Shown piece by piece: positions 15,979-23,729 of a stretch of DNA of 23,729 nt. Under the pieces are notes generated by a model that saw only the letters and a list, made by a program, of their open reading frames with translations, made no database searches and had not been told where the DNA came from. A program made the position numbers and the translations under genes. Source of the stretch: Bacillota bacterium (GTDB lineage Bacteria > Bacillota > Clostridia > Acetivibrionales > DSM-1351); contig JAEZUC010000168.1 in NCBI GenBank assembly GCA_023443515.1, positions 1 through 23,729 on the forward strand. The letters are read 5' to 3'. How positions within the stretch are numbered: position 1 is the first letter of the stretch; the number at the start of each line of letters is the position of its first letter.

Positions 15979-18951
15979 ATGAGTAAAAGACTATTCGCTG
16001 TTGACGAGTGGAAAATTATAGAGAAAAAATTACACCCAGATGATATGAGGCTTTCTGAAAGCGTAATGTCCATAGGTAATGGATATATGGGAATGAGAGG
16101 TAACTTCGAAGAGAAGTATTCCGGAGATACCCACTCAGGTATCTATATAGGAGGAGTATGGTTCCCTGATAAGACGAGAGTGGGTTGGTGGAAAAACGGT
16201 TATCCGGAGTATTTCGGAAAGGTTATTAACTCAGCTGATTTTATTGGAATTGGTCTGGAAGTAGATGGACATGAAATCAATCTGGCAGTAGATGAAGTTA
16301 TTGATTTTAAAAGAGAATTGGATATGAAAAATGCTGTATTATATAGAAGCTTTACAGTAAACACGCCTTCGGGGCAAATTGCAGTAAGGACAGAAAGGTT
16401 TCTAAGTATTAAGCAACTGGAAATCTGTGCGATCAGGTATATGGTATGCAGTTTGGACAATGATGCATCAATTAAGTTGATTCCATTTATTAACGGTGAT
16501 GTATATAATGAAGATTCAAACTACAAGGAAAAGTTCTGGGAAGAAACAGCTAGAGAAGCTATTCCTTTTGAAGCAAGCCTCACAATGAAAACAAAGGAAA
16601 ATGACTTTGGAACACCAAGGTTCACTTCTTGCACTAGCATGAAAATTACCACTAAAGGAACTATTCAGACTTGTAATGAAGTAAGTAAAGAAAACTATGT
16701 TTCCAGTGTAATTGTTATGAATGCAAAAAAAGGTGAATTTGTTGGTATTGATAAGTTTATAGCTCTTACAAATACAAGGAATGTTCCGGAAACTGAGCTT
16801 TGCATCAAATCAAAAACTCTTGTATCAGCTGCAGCATCCGAAGGATACGACATACTAAAGAATGAGCATTCAATTGAATGGAACAAAAGATGGGAAAAGG
16901 CGGATGTTGAAATAAAGGGAGATGCTGAGGCACAGCAAGGAATAAGGTTTAATATCTTCCAGCTTTTTTCTACATATTATGGGGACGATTGTAGGCTTAA
17001 CTTCGGGCCAAAAGGCTTTACTGGAGAAAAGTATGGTGGAGCTACTTACTGGGATACAGAAGCATATGTTTTCCCAATGTACCTGTCAATTGCATCTCAA
17101 GAGGTAGCCAGAAATTTATTGATATACAGGCATAATCAGCTCAATGAAGCAATTGAAAATGCCAGAAAGATTGGATTAGATGGTGCACTATACCCAATGG
17201 TAACTTTTACAGGAGTTGAATGTCATAACGAATGGGAAATTACTTTTGAAGAAATTCACAGAAATGGTGCAATTGCATTTGCTATTTTTCAATATGTTAG
17301 CTATACAGGAGACAAGTCATATCTTGATAACTATGGTATAAACGTTCTGGTTCAGATTTCAAGATTCTGGGCAAGTAGAGTGCATTACAGTGGAAGAAAC
17401 AAGATGTACATGATTCACGGTGTTACAGGGCCAAATGAGTACGAAAACAATGTCAACAACAACTGGTATACAAACCGTATGGCAGCATGGTGCCTTGAAT
17501 ACACACTTGAGTGTATCGAGTATCTACAAGAAAGCGGTAAAAGTCAGAAAATTAAAGACTTATCCTTTTCCGATAAAGAGTACCAAAAATGGACAGATAT
17601 TATAAATAACATGTATTATCCGTATGATGATAGCAGGGATATATTTGTACAACATGATACTTTTCTTGATAAGGATTTGAAAAGTGTTGATGAAATCCCG
17701 GAAGGGCAAAGACCAATAAATCAAAACTGGTCATGGGATAAGATTCTGCGCTCTTGTTATATCAAGCAGGCTGATGTTCTTCAAGGTCTTTACTTTTTAG
17801 GGCATCTTTATGATAAGGAGGTTAAGAGGAAGAACTTCCTGTTTTATGAGCCCATGACTGTACATGAGTCCAGCTTATCGCCTTGCGTACATGCAATTCT
17901 TGCTGCGGAGCTGGGGATAGAAGAAAAGGCAGTTGAAATGTACAAGAGAACAGCAAGGCTTGATCTTGATAACTATAATAATGACACGGCAGACGGCTTG
18001 CATATTACATCAATGAGTGGAAGTTGGCTTGCTATTGTACAGGGCTTTGCAGGAATGAGAACTGCACAAGGTAAACTAACATTCAATCCCTTCCTTCCGG
18101 AAGGTTGGGATAGCTACTCCTTCAAGGTTAATTACCGTGGCAGAAGACTAAAAATTTCTGTAAGTAAGGACATATCAAAAATAGAGCTTGAACTTGGTGA
18201 ACCTTTAGAAGTTACTTTATTTGGAAAAGAACGGTTACTTGACGGAGTAATTGAAGAAAAAAATAGGAAGGTAACGATGAAGGGAATATCATTTAATAGC
18301 TATAATGCATTTATATTCGATCTTGACGGTGTTGTAGTTGATACTGCAAAGTATCACTATTTGGCTTGGAAGCGCCTTGCAGCAGAATATGGCTATGATT
18401 TTTCTACTGCAGACAATGAGAGGTTCAAAGGCATTAACAGAATGGCATGTATGAATATTATGTCAGAACTTATTGGAAAAGAATTTACAAAAGAAGAAAG
18501 TATAGAGTTGGCGAATAAAAAAAATAACTGGTATATGGAGTATGTATCTCAGATGCCAAAAGATGAAGTGTTGCCGGGATTTATTGATTTTATAGAACAA
18601 ATTCGCAGTAAAGGCGGAAAAACTGCACTGGCATCTGCAAGTAAAAATGCTGCTATTGTTTTGGACAGACTTGAAATACGAGATTGCTTTGATGTTATAG
18701 TAGATGGAAATCAAATTGAGAGATCAAAACCCGATCCTCAGGTGTTTTTGTTAGCTGCTCAGCGTTTGGGTGCATCTGTGTCAGAGTGTATAGTTTTTGA
18801 GGATGCTCAGTCAGGAATTGACGCGGCTAATGTAGCAGGTATGTGTTCAATAGGAATATGTACTCCTGAAAATCCGCTTGCCGGGGCAAAAATAATGAAG
18901 AAAGGCTTTGCGGGCATGAAACTGGATAAATTGTTACATGAGCTTGCTTAG
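15979..18951 (+). CDS. malP: Maltose phosphorylase (GH65) fused to beta-phosphoglucomutase
   Basis: A 990-aa two-enzyme protein. Residues 1 to about 760 are GH65: N-terminal beta-sandwich, an (alpha/alpha)6 barrel and a C-terminal sheet. The general acid is Glu487 in GVTGPNEYENNVNNNWYTN, the same number as in Lactobacillus brevis maltose phosphorylase. The loop CHNEWEITFEE (415-425) corresponds to the segment controlling specificity in maltose phosphorylases, and His675 starts the phosphate site HITSMSGSW. Predicted reaction: maltose + phosphate to glucose + beta-glucose-1-phosphate. Residues 767-990 are a complete HAD beta-phosphoglucomutase: Asp781 nucleophile and Asp783 acid/base in FIFDLDGVVVDT, core SASKN, KPDPQVF and EDAQSG. 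This makes glucose-6-phosphate. Family members are usually separate genes; here they are joined across an A7 run just before an SD-like site and in-frame ATG 18277. Trehalose, kojibiose or nigerose specificity is not excluded. Confidence 0.92.
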   Translation: MSKRLFAVDEWKIIEKKLHPDDMRLSESVMSIGNGYMGMRGNFEEKYSGDTHSGIYIGGVWFPDKTRVGWWKNGYPEYFGKVINSADFIGIGLEVDGHEINLAVDEVIDFKRELDMKNAVLYRSFTVNTPSGQIAVRTERFLSIKQLEICAIRYMVCSLDNDASIKLIPFINGDVYNEDSNYKEKFWEETAREAIPFEASLTMKTKENDFGTPRFTSCTSMKITTKGTIQTCNEVSKENYVSSVIVMNAKKGEFVGIDKFIALTNTRNVPETELCIKSKTLVSAAASEGYDILKNEHSIEWNKRWEKADVEIKGDAEAQQGIRFNIFQLFSTYYGDDCRLNFGPKGFTGEKYGGATYWDTEAYVFPMYLSIASQEVARNLLIYRHNQLNEAIENARKIGLDGALYPMVTFTGVECHNEWEITFEEIHRNGAIAFAIFQYVSYTGDKSYLDNYGINVLVQISRFWASRVHYSGRNKMYMIHGVTGPNEYENNVNNNWYTNRMAAWCLEYTLECIEYLQESGKSQKIKDLSFSDKEYQKWTDIINNMYYPYDDSRDIFVQHDTFLDKDLKSVDEIPEGQRPINQNWSWDKILRSCYIKQADVLQGLYFLGHLYDKEVKRKNFLFYEPMTVHESSLSPCVHAILAAELGIEEKAVEMYKRTARLDLDNYNNDTADGLHITSMSGSWLAIVQGFAGMRTAQGKLTFNPFLPEGWDSYSFKVNYRGRRLKISVSKDISKIELELGEPLEVTLFGKERLLDGVIEEKNRKVTMKGISFNSYNAFIFDLDGVVVDTAKYHYLAWKRLAAEYGYDFSTADNERFKGINRMACMNIMSELIGKEFTKEESIELANKKNNWYMEYVSQMPKDEVLPGFIDFIEQIRSKGGKTALASASKNAAIVLDRLEIRDCFDVIVDGNQIERSKPDPQVFLLAAQRLGASVSECIVFEDAQSGIDAANVAGMCSIGICTPENPLAGAKIMKKGFAGMKLDKLLHELA
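18257..18279 (+). promoter_or_regulatory. A7 run plus internal ribosome site at the fusion joint
   Basis: Inside the fused gene, seven A (18257-18263) are followed by T, then AGGAAGG (18265-18271) and, 5 bases later, ATG 18277-18279, in frame with the mutase. In the genomic frame the codons read Glu-Lys-Asn-Arg. With one extra A they read Glu-Lys-Lys-stop (TAG), giving a 765-aa phosphorylase and a mutase starting from its own ribosome site. Internal initiation could also make free mutase without any slippage. Confidence 0.6.
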
Positions 18952-19037
18952 AAAATCATAATGTGATTTATTAAAATCCGTAACGTCGCCTGTAAGTGGC
19001 ATTATCTAATTTTAAGGATAATTTAATGGAGGTAATT

Positions 19038-20720
19038 ATGAAAAGTACTTGGTGGAAACAAGGGGTTGTATACCAGATTTATCCGAGAAGCTTTATGGAT
19101 AGCAATGGAGACGGAATAGGAGATTTACAGGGTATTATTTCAAAGGTGCCGTATCTAAAAAAACTGGGAGTTGATATTGTATGGCTTTGTCCTGTCTATG
19201 GATCTCCAAATGATGATAATGGCTATGATATAAGCGATTACAAAGATATAATGAAGGAATTTGGTACGCTTGCGGATATGGAAAACCTTATTGATACACT
19301 GCATAATGCCGGAATCAGGTTGATAATGGATCTGGTTATAAATCATACCTCTGACGAGCACCCATGGTTTATAGAAGCACGTTCGTCAAAAAATAGCGAA
19401 CACAGAGATTATTATATATGGAAAAAAGGCAAAGACGGCTTACCTCCAAGCAACTGGGGAGGATGTTTCGGTGGATCGGCATGGGAATATGATGAGGCTA
19501 CAGATGAATACTATTTGCATCTTTTCTCAAAGAAACAGCCTGACCTGAACTGGAACAATAAAAAGGTCAGAAATGAAATATACGATATGGTAAAGTGGTG
19601 GCTGCACAAAGGTATAGACGGTTTCAGACTTGATGCTATCAACTCTATCAGCAAGGAAATGGAAATTCTCGAAAAACTTCCTCAGGAAAAAACGTCAGTT
19701 TGGGCGGGAACGTACTTCAATAACAGGCCTATGGTACATGAAGTACTTAGAGAACTAAATAAAAAAGTTATATCAAAGTATGATGTTATGACAGTGGGTG
19801 AAACTCCAGGGGTATCCCCTGAGTATTCTATGCTTTATTGCGCCCCGGAGCGCAATGAACTAAATATGATATTTCATTTTGAACTCATGGATTTAGATTC
19901 GGCCCCTGACTGCAAGTGGAAAACTAAGTCATGGAGTCTTGACAAGTTTAAAGAAATAACGACAAAGTGGCAGGAGGGATTGTACAATAAGGGATGGAAC
20001 AGTCTATACCTTAATAATCACGATCAACCAAGAATGGTATCAAGGTTTGGTAATGACAGGCAATACAGAAACAAAAGTGCAAAACTTCTGGCTACATTAC
20101 TGCATACACTCCAAGGTACACCATATATTTATCAGGGTGAAGAGATTGGAATGACCAACGTTGCATTTGAAACCATCAGTGAATACAGAGATATTGAAAC
20201 TTTAAATGCATATAATGAAATGGTTAATGATAAGGGCATGTCCGAAGAAGATGTAATGCAGGCAATTCACATGAAGAGCCGTGATAATGCAAGAACACCT
20301 ATGCAGTGGGACGAAACTCAAAACGGAGGGTTTACTGTAGGAATACCTTGGATAGGGGTTAATCCTAACTATACTGAAATAAATGCACGCAAAGAAATGT
20401 CCAATCCTGATTCTATTTTTAATTACTATAAAAAGCTGATTGAGCTACGCAAAAAGTATCCTATCATAATTGAAGGGAAATACACCTTACTAAAAAATTA
20501 CGGGAATCCATTGTATGCATATACAAGAGAGAATTCCGGGCAAATAATGTTAGTTATTTTAAACTTTTCAGATAATAATACTTATTTGCCTTCGCCCCAG
20601 ACAAAGGCTTTAAATCCTGAAGGATATAAATTGTTAATATCGAACTATTCTCAGGAGGAGATGCAAAAGGAGATTCTAAAGCCATATGAAGCAAGGGTAT
20701 ATATTATTGATAAGCAATAA
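19038..20720 (+). CDS. GH13 alpha-glucosidase (oligo-1,6-glucosidase-like)
   Basis: A 560-aa cytoplasmic retaining alpha-glucosidase without signal peptide. ATG 19038 follows GGAGGT at ideal spacing; an in-frame start at 18996 lacks one. Motifs in order: WWKQGVVYQIYPRSFMDSNG, DLVINHTSDEHPWF, KKQPDLNWNN, GFRLDAIN (nucleophile Asp199), VGETPG (acid/base Glu255) and NNHDQPR (Asp329). These numbers equal those of Bacillus cereus oligo-1,6-glucosidase, so the fold is collinear. Residue 200, after the nucleophile, is Ala and not the Val of strict alpha-1,6 enzymes, which by family knowledge (GH13_31) favours or permits alpha-1,4 bonds. It closes the maltose operon and would trim malto- or isomalto-oligosaccharides to glucose. 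A terminator follows 80 bp later. Confidence 0.92.
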   Translation: MKSTWWKQGVVYQIYPRSFMDSNGDGIGDLQGIISKVPYLKKLGVDIVWLCPVYGSPNDDNGYDISDYKDIMKEFGTLADMENLIDTLHNAGIRLIMDLVINHTSDEHPWFIEARSSKNSEHRDYYIWKKGKDGLPPSNWGGCFGGSAWEYDEATDEYYLHLFSKKQPDLNWNNKKVRNEIYDMVKWWLHKGIDGFRLDAINSISKEMEILEKLPQEKTSVWAGTYFNNRPMVHEVLRELNKKVISKYDVMTVGETPGVSPEYSMLYCAPERNELNMIFHFELMDLDSAPDCKWKTKSWSLDKFKEITTKWQEGLYNKGWNSLYLNNHDQPRMVSRFGNDRQYRNKSAKLLATLLHTLQGTPYIYQGEEIGMTNVAFETISEYRDIETLNAYNEMVNDKGMSEEDVMQAIHMKSRDNARTPMQWDETQNGGFTVGIPWIGVNPNYTEINARKEMSNPDSIFNYYKKLIELRKKYPIIIEGKYTLLKNYGNPLYAYTRENSGQIMLVILNFSDNNTYLPSPQTKALNPEGYKLLISNYSQEEMQKEILKPYEARVYIIDKQ

Positions 20721-20800
20721 GCATTATATTAATTACACAAAATTAACCAATTCACTTTATTATAAGTTATTGTTAACTGAATTTTAATGCTGAAGGCGAA

Positions 20801-20833
20801 AAAAAGCAGTCTGTTTAGATTGCTTTTTCGATT
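20801..20833 (+). terminator. Terminator of the maltose operon
   Basis: Arms AAAAAGCAGTCT (20801-20812) and AGATTGCTTTTT (20817-20828) pair with one G-U and a 4-base loop; the T-run is within the downstream arm. It lies 80 bp after the last operon gene and is the first strong hairpin after it. Confidence 0.7.
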
Positions 20834-21279
20834 GATGGAAATTTTATTCTACCTACTATCATATCAAGGGAAACTAGGTAGTAGTCTGCTAATTTTACAA
20901 GGTTTATATGTCTGGCTGTCTATAATTTGTCTCGTATAGTTTATATGTGGGTTGTTGCTACGCCTAATAGTACATATGTGCTTTTTATCACAATCCCTTA
21001 TGGTTCTGGCAGGGAAGGGGCTCAGACCGATTTTTCCAGCTACTAATAACCCTGTTTTAAAACAAAGTTTTATTGCGCACAATTGAAGATAGTTATAAAT
21101 TACTTAAAAGTAAATATACATATATTGGAAAGGGTATCTTAAATTAACATAACAATCTTGACTCGGGTTAGATTTGTATGTTAAAGTAAAATTTGGGATA
21201 AATTTCATGTATTCAATAATTGCTTCTGATCTATATTGCTTCTGATCTATATTATTGAAAAAGTGGGAGGATAAGAAAT
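20829..21279. other. Gene-free region 20829-21279
   Basis: No gene is supported. A 72-codon frame on the minus strand (21082-20864) begins with TTG, lacks a ribosome site and matches no family I know. CTACCTA / TAGGTAG (about 20850-20882) form a small inverted repeat. From about 20960 base composition rises locally (GGCAGGGAAGGGGCTC, 21008-21023). The end of the region carries the 16-bp tandem repeat and the GGGAGG ribosome site of the DUF362 gene. It may be an old insertion scar between the maltose operon and the DUF362 pair. Confidence 0.4.
21219..21250 (+). repeat. 16-bp tandem duplication upstream of the DUF362 gene
   Basis: ATTGCTTCTGATCTAT occurs twice head to tail (21219-21234 and 21235-21250). 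The pair is flanked by CAATAAT (21214-21220) and ATTATTG (21251-21257), exact inverted repeats overlapping the first unit. It ends about 30 bp before the DUF362 start, in the promoter or leader region. Recent duplication by replication slippage, or a doubled regulator site, are both possible. Confidence 0.6.
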
Positions 21280-22305
21280 ATGAATATTAAAAGTATGATA
21301 GGTATTGTTTTAAGCATTGTGATGATGCCTTATCTCGTAGCATGCAGTAATGCTACGGACAGTGTTAATGAAGTTATTGAGGTAACCCCATCATCAACCT
21401 CATCGTCAACCCCTTCATCAACCCCTTCACAGAGAGAAACTCCAATCGTGTATATGACCACTGACATCAGCTCCAAGGGTTTGATAGCGGTTTATAATGC
21501 GCTGGACTGGAAGCCGAAAGGTGATGTTGCAGTCAAGCTCAGCACAGGTGAGCCACCGTCGAGTCACTATCTGGATCCGAAATTGATTAAAGAACTGGTG
21601 CAGTCAGTCAAGGGTACAATCGTGGAATGTAATACAGCGTATGGAGGATCCCGAATCAGTACAGCCATGCATATGCAGGTTGCGAAGGATCATGGCTTTA
21701 CGGCGATTGCAGAGGTGGATATACTGGATGCCGACGGTTCAATGAGTCTGCCGGTAGTAGGGGGAGCCCATCTGAAAGAAGATCTTGTAGGATCACACTT
21801 TTCCAAATATAATTCTTATCTTGTATTGTCTCATTTTAAAGGACATGAAATGGCAGGATTTGGAGGGGCTATTAAGAATATTTCCATAGGTCTTGGTTCG
21901 AGCGAAGGAAAATGTTTGATCCATACAGCCGGAAAATATAATTCAACCATATATGGCGACAATCAGGATGACTTTCTGGAATCCATGGGTGATGCAGGTA
22001 AGGCAGTTTCTGACAGCCTGGGAAACGGAAAGAATATTGTTTACATCAATGTGATGAATAATCTTAGCATAGATTGTGACTGTAACGGCAATCCGGCAGA
22101 ACCGGAGATTGATGATATCGGAATACTTGCATCCACTGACCCGGTAGCGTTGGACCAGGCATGTATCGATCTTGTATATGCTGCAAAAGGTAGTGAATCC
22201 CTCAGAGGAAGAATTGAAGATTTGAATGGATTACATACATTGGAGCACGCAGAGAAAATTGGTCTTGGTTGTCGTACTTATAAATTGGTGAATATTAATG
22301 ATTGA
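21280..22305 (+). CDS. DUF362-domain lipoprotein
   Basis: A 341-aa predicted lipoprotein; ATG 21280 follows GGGAGG. The lipobox ends at Cys22 (YLVACS), then a Ser/Thr/Pro tether (about 30-52, repeated SSTPSST units). The rest is one DUF362 domain (PF04015): VAVKLSTGEPPSSHYLDPKL, VECNTAYGG, the hallmark HFKGHEMAGFGGAIKNISIG, and the end GILASTDPVALDQACIDLVY. Many family members carry a 4Fe-4S ferredoxin insert; none is seen here, though Cys occurs in VECNT, GKCLIH, DCDCNGNP, QACID and GCRTY. The function of the family is not established. It overlaps the permease gene by 8 bases, so the two are probably made together, with this protein outside the membrane next to the transporter. Codons are more GC-rich than in neighbouring genes. 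Confidence 0.85.
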   Translation: MNIKSMIGIVLSIVMMPYLVACSNATDSVNEVIEVTPSSTSSSTPSSTPSQRETPIVYMTTDISSKGLIAVYNALDWKPKGDVAVKLSTGEPPSSHYLDPKLIKELVQSVKGTIVECNTAYGGSRISTAMHMQVAKDHGFTAIAEVDILDADGSMSLPVVGGAHLKEDLVGSHFSKYNSYLVLSHFKGHEMAGFGGAIKNISIGLGSSEGKCLIHTAGKYNSTIYGDNQDDFLESMGDAGKAVSDSLGNGKNIVYINVMNNLSIDCDCNGNPAEPEIDDIGILASTDPVALDQACIDLVYAAKGSESLRGRIEDLNGLHTLEHAEKIGLGCRTYKLVNIND

Positions 22306-23203
22306 TATACTGCATCGTGAGTTTATATATTTATTCTATTACTTTAGTGTTCAGCTGGAACAGATTTTTACATATTGGTTGTTAGGTATGATCATAGGGT
22401 CTGCGGTGTCGGTGTTTGGTAAGGAACGGATACATCGGCTGTTTAGTAGCTTGCAGAATAAGAGGCTTGGGGTATTAGGCCTTTTCCTTGCCTGTTGTCT
22501 GGGGATAGCCTCTCCGCTATGCATGTATGGAACGATTCCAATTGCCGCTTCCTTTTCGGAGAAGGGTATGAGAGACGACTGGCTGGCTGCTTTTATGATG
22601 TCATCGATTTTATTGAATCCTCAGCTGATTATTTACAGTGTAGCATTGGGAACTACGGCATTGATTGTGCGAATTGTAGCCTGCTTACTATGTGGATTTA
22701 TAGCAGGGTTGCTAATAAACATATTCTACAGGGAAGAATCATTTTTTAATTTCACAGGTTTTTCTGAAATGAAAAGCCGTGATACTGATCTCAACATTCT
22801 ACTACGTTTTCTCAAAAATTTTGGAAGAAATGTGAAAGCAACCGGTCTGTACTTTCTTCTGGGAATTTTATTGTCTGCGCTATTTCAGAGATATGTACCA
22901 GCAGATGCATTTGCTGATCTATTCGGCAGTAACAAGGGATTCGGTGTACTGATGGCAGCCACAATAGGTGTTCCGCTATACATGTGCGGGGGAGGAACGA
23001 TACCGCTTTTGCGGCAGTGGCTATTTGACGGTATGAGCATGGGATCTGCAGCCGCTTTCATGATTACCGGGCCAGCTACGAAAATAACCAATCTGGGTGC
23101 TGTGAAAATTGTATTGGGTACCCGACGGTTTGTGCTGTATCTATCATATGTTATAATTTTTGCACTTTTAATTGGACTCTTATTAAACTGGATGTTTTTA
23201 TAG
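22298..23203 (+). CDS. ArsP/DUF318-type permease
   Basis: A 301-aa integral membrane protein starting at ATG 22298 inside the end of the DUF362 gene. About eight hydrophobic helices are visible in two halves, with a polar loop at about 140-170. Each half carries a related motif: ASPLCMYGTIPIA (about 72-84) and GVPLYMCGGGTIPLL (about 226-240), the signature repeat of PF03773 permeases, which include organoarsenical exporter ArsP and other Cys-containing metal(loid) efflux proteins. The Cys in each motif is the likely substrate or metal contact. No arsR, arsC or metallochaperone gene lies in view, so the substrate is unknown. Pairing with a DUF362 lipoprotein suggests an extracytoplasmic binding partner. 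No terminator is evident directly after the stop. Confidence 0.82.
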   Translation: MIDILHREFIYLFYYFSVQLEQIFTYWLLGMIIGSAVSVFGKERIHRLFSSLQNKRLGVLGLFLACCLGIASPLCMYGTIPIAASFSEKGMRDDWLAAFMMSSILLNPQLIIYSVALGTTALIVRIVACLLCGFIAGLLINIFYREESFFNFTGFSEMKSRDTDLNILLRFLKNFGRNVKATGLYFLLGILLSALFQRYVPADAFADLFGSNKGFGVLMAATIGVPLYMCGGGTIPLLRQWLFDGMSMGSAAAFMITGPATKITNLGAVKIVLGTRRFVLYLSYVIIFALLIGLLLNWMFL

Positions 23204-23577
23204 GCTTACTGCAAATGATAGTTAATACATACCAAAGTATACTGGCCAAAGATATTTTCAATGGTTGAATGAGAGTTATGGTACTAAACAGTTAACTCAA
23301 CATTATATGACAAATAATTGGCATGGCCAAAACATGTGAAAATATTGGAGAATTAAAAGTATTAGCTAAGGAAAAGTTTGGCCAAGAAATTAAACTAGAT
23401 GATTAAAATCAGTTAACGATATTCTGTACAGACTTTTTACAAGTTTGAGTTTTAAAAATTATAGTGATAAAGTGATATTGTATAAAATATATTGCATTTA
23501 TTATTAAAAGTAACTCTTTTTACAGGTTTCGGGTTAATGGACAATTAAATAATTACAGTGCTACTTTAAGTTTCGAT
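23204..23577. other. Gene-free region with short coding scraps
   Basis: No complete gene is seen. A 27-codon frame at 23323-23406 (MAKTCENIGELKVLAKEKFG, then QEIKLDD) and a preceding piece near 23228-23266 (TYQSILAKDIFNG) look like scraps of decayed genes, without a clear ribosome site. The rest is AT-rich. The base composition drops sharply compared with the DUF362-permease pair that ends at 23203. Confidence 0.35.
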
Positions 23578-23625
23578 CTTACCCCCAATTACACGAAATT
23601 AAAATTTCGTGTAATTGGGGGTAAG
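23578..23625. repeat. Perfect inverted repeat with 23-bp arms
   Basis: Left arm 23578-23600 (starts CTTACCCCCAATTACACG) and right arm 23603-23625 are exact reverse complements separated by AA. No T-run follows on either strand (AAGCAA on plus; ATCGAAAC on minus), so it is not a standard terminator. The C5/G5 tracts stand out in AT-rich DNA. It may be a MITE-like remnant, a structured RNA, or a protein-binding site. Confidence 0.7.
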
Positions 23626-23729
23626 AAGCAATATACATATATCATAATCAAATCTATTATAGATAAATAAACAAAAGTAGCGTTTAAACATCATATGATA
23701 TTTTCTACAACTTTTATAATCTAATATTG

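Noticed and set aside
18952..19037. Possible terminator between the phosphorylase fusion and the GH13 gene
   Set aside because: No stable stem with a T-run could be drawn; the genes are treated as cotranscribed.
20864..21082. Minus-strand frame of 72 codons (GLSPFPARTIRDCDKKHICT)
   Set aside because: TTG start without ribosome site, no recognised family, no conserved context; left as an unannotated region.
21421..21440. Short repeats (TCAACC CC TTCA units) in the DUF362 gene
   Set aside because: They encode the Ser/Thr/Pro tether after the lipobox; this is ordinary low-complexity linker coding and not a CRISPR or regulatory repeat.
1..23729. CRISPR array, tRNA or rRNA genes
   Set aside because: No regularly spaced repeats, no cloverleaf or TTCGAATCC-type T-arm and no rRNA-like sequence were noticed by eye on either strand.

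Overview
The window looks like chromosomal DNA of a mesophilic, cellulosome-forming Clostridium of the Ruminiclostridium cellulolyticum / josui / papyrosolvens type. The evidence is AT-rich coding with strong GGAGG ribosome sites, an alpha-galactosidase ending in a type I dockerin whose recognition pairs are Ala-Leu (the mesophilic cellulosome type), and a GH5 endoglucanase with tandem CBM17-CBM28 modules running into an S-layer homology domain. The species is an inference from these genes only.

Layout. 1-2413 (minus): surface-anchored GH5 endoglucanase, cut by the window edge in its first SLH repeat, with a leader of about 320 nt. 2749-3617: two decayed gene pieces (a possible MATE transporter fragment and a polysaccharide deacetylase without its catalytic Asp motif). 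3658-3765 and 9601-9715: two copies of a dispersed element made of a large hairpin plus a promoter-like tail. 4188-7519: a Tn554-like module of two tyrosine recombinases and a small TnpC/DUF6262-like protein, damaged by several frameshifts. 7544-9575: a 53-aa orphan, a DUF3888 secreted protein (minus) and a secreted stalk-domain protein, with a perfect 36-bp palindrome between the last two. 9865-11280: dockerin-bearing GH27 alpha-galactosidase.

11495-20828 is the best-defined unit: a maltose/malto-oligosaccharide operon. Two LacI-type operators lie at the promoter of a LacI-family repressor, followed by a lipoprotein binding protein, two permeases, a 990-aa maltose phosphorylase fused to beta-phosphoglucomutase, and a GH13 alpha-glucosidase. 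Imported maltose would be phosphorolysed to glucose and beta-glucose-1-phosphate, and the fused mutase would turn the latter into glucose-6-phosphate. Longer or isomeric glucosides would be trimmed by the GH13 enzyme. No transporter ATPase is encoded here. The fusion joint is unusual: an A7 run is followed by an SD-like sequence and ATG in frame, and one extra A would restore a stop codon, giving two separate proteins.

21280-23203: a DUF362 lipoprotein overlapping an ArsP-type (PF03773) permease. This pair is visibly more GC-rich than its surroundings and is the best candidate for an undescribed, probably metal- or metalloid-linked function. The window ends in non-coding DNA with a perfect 23-bp-arm inverted repeat.
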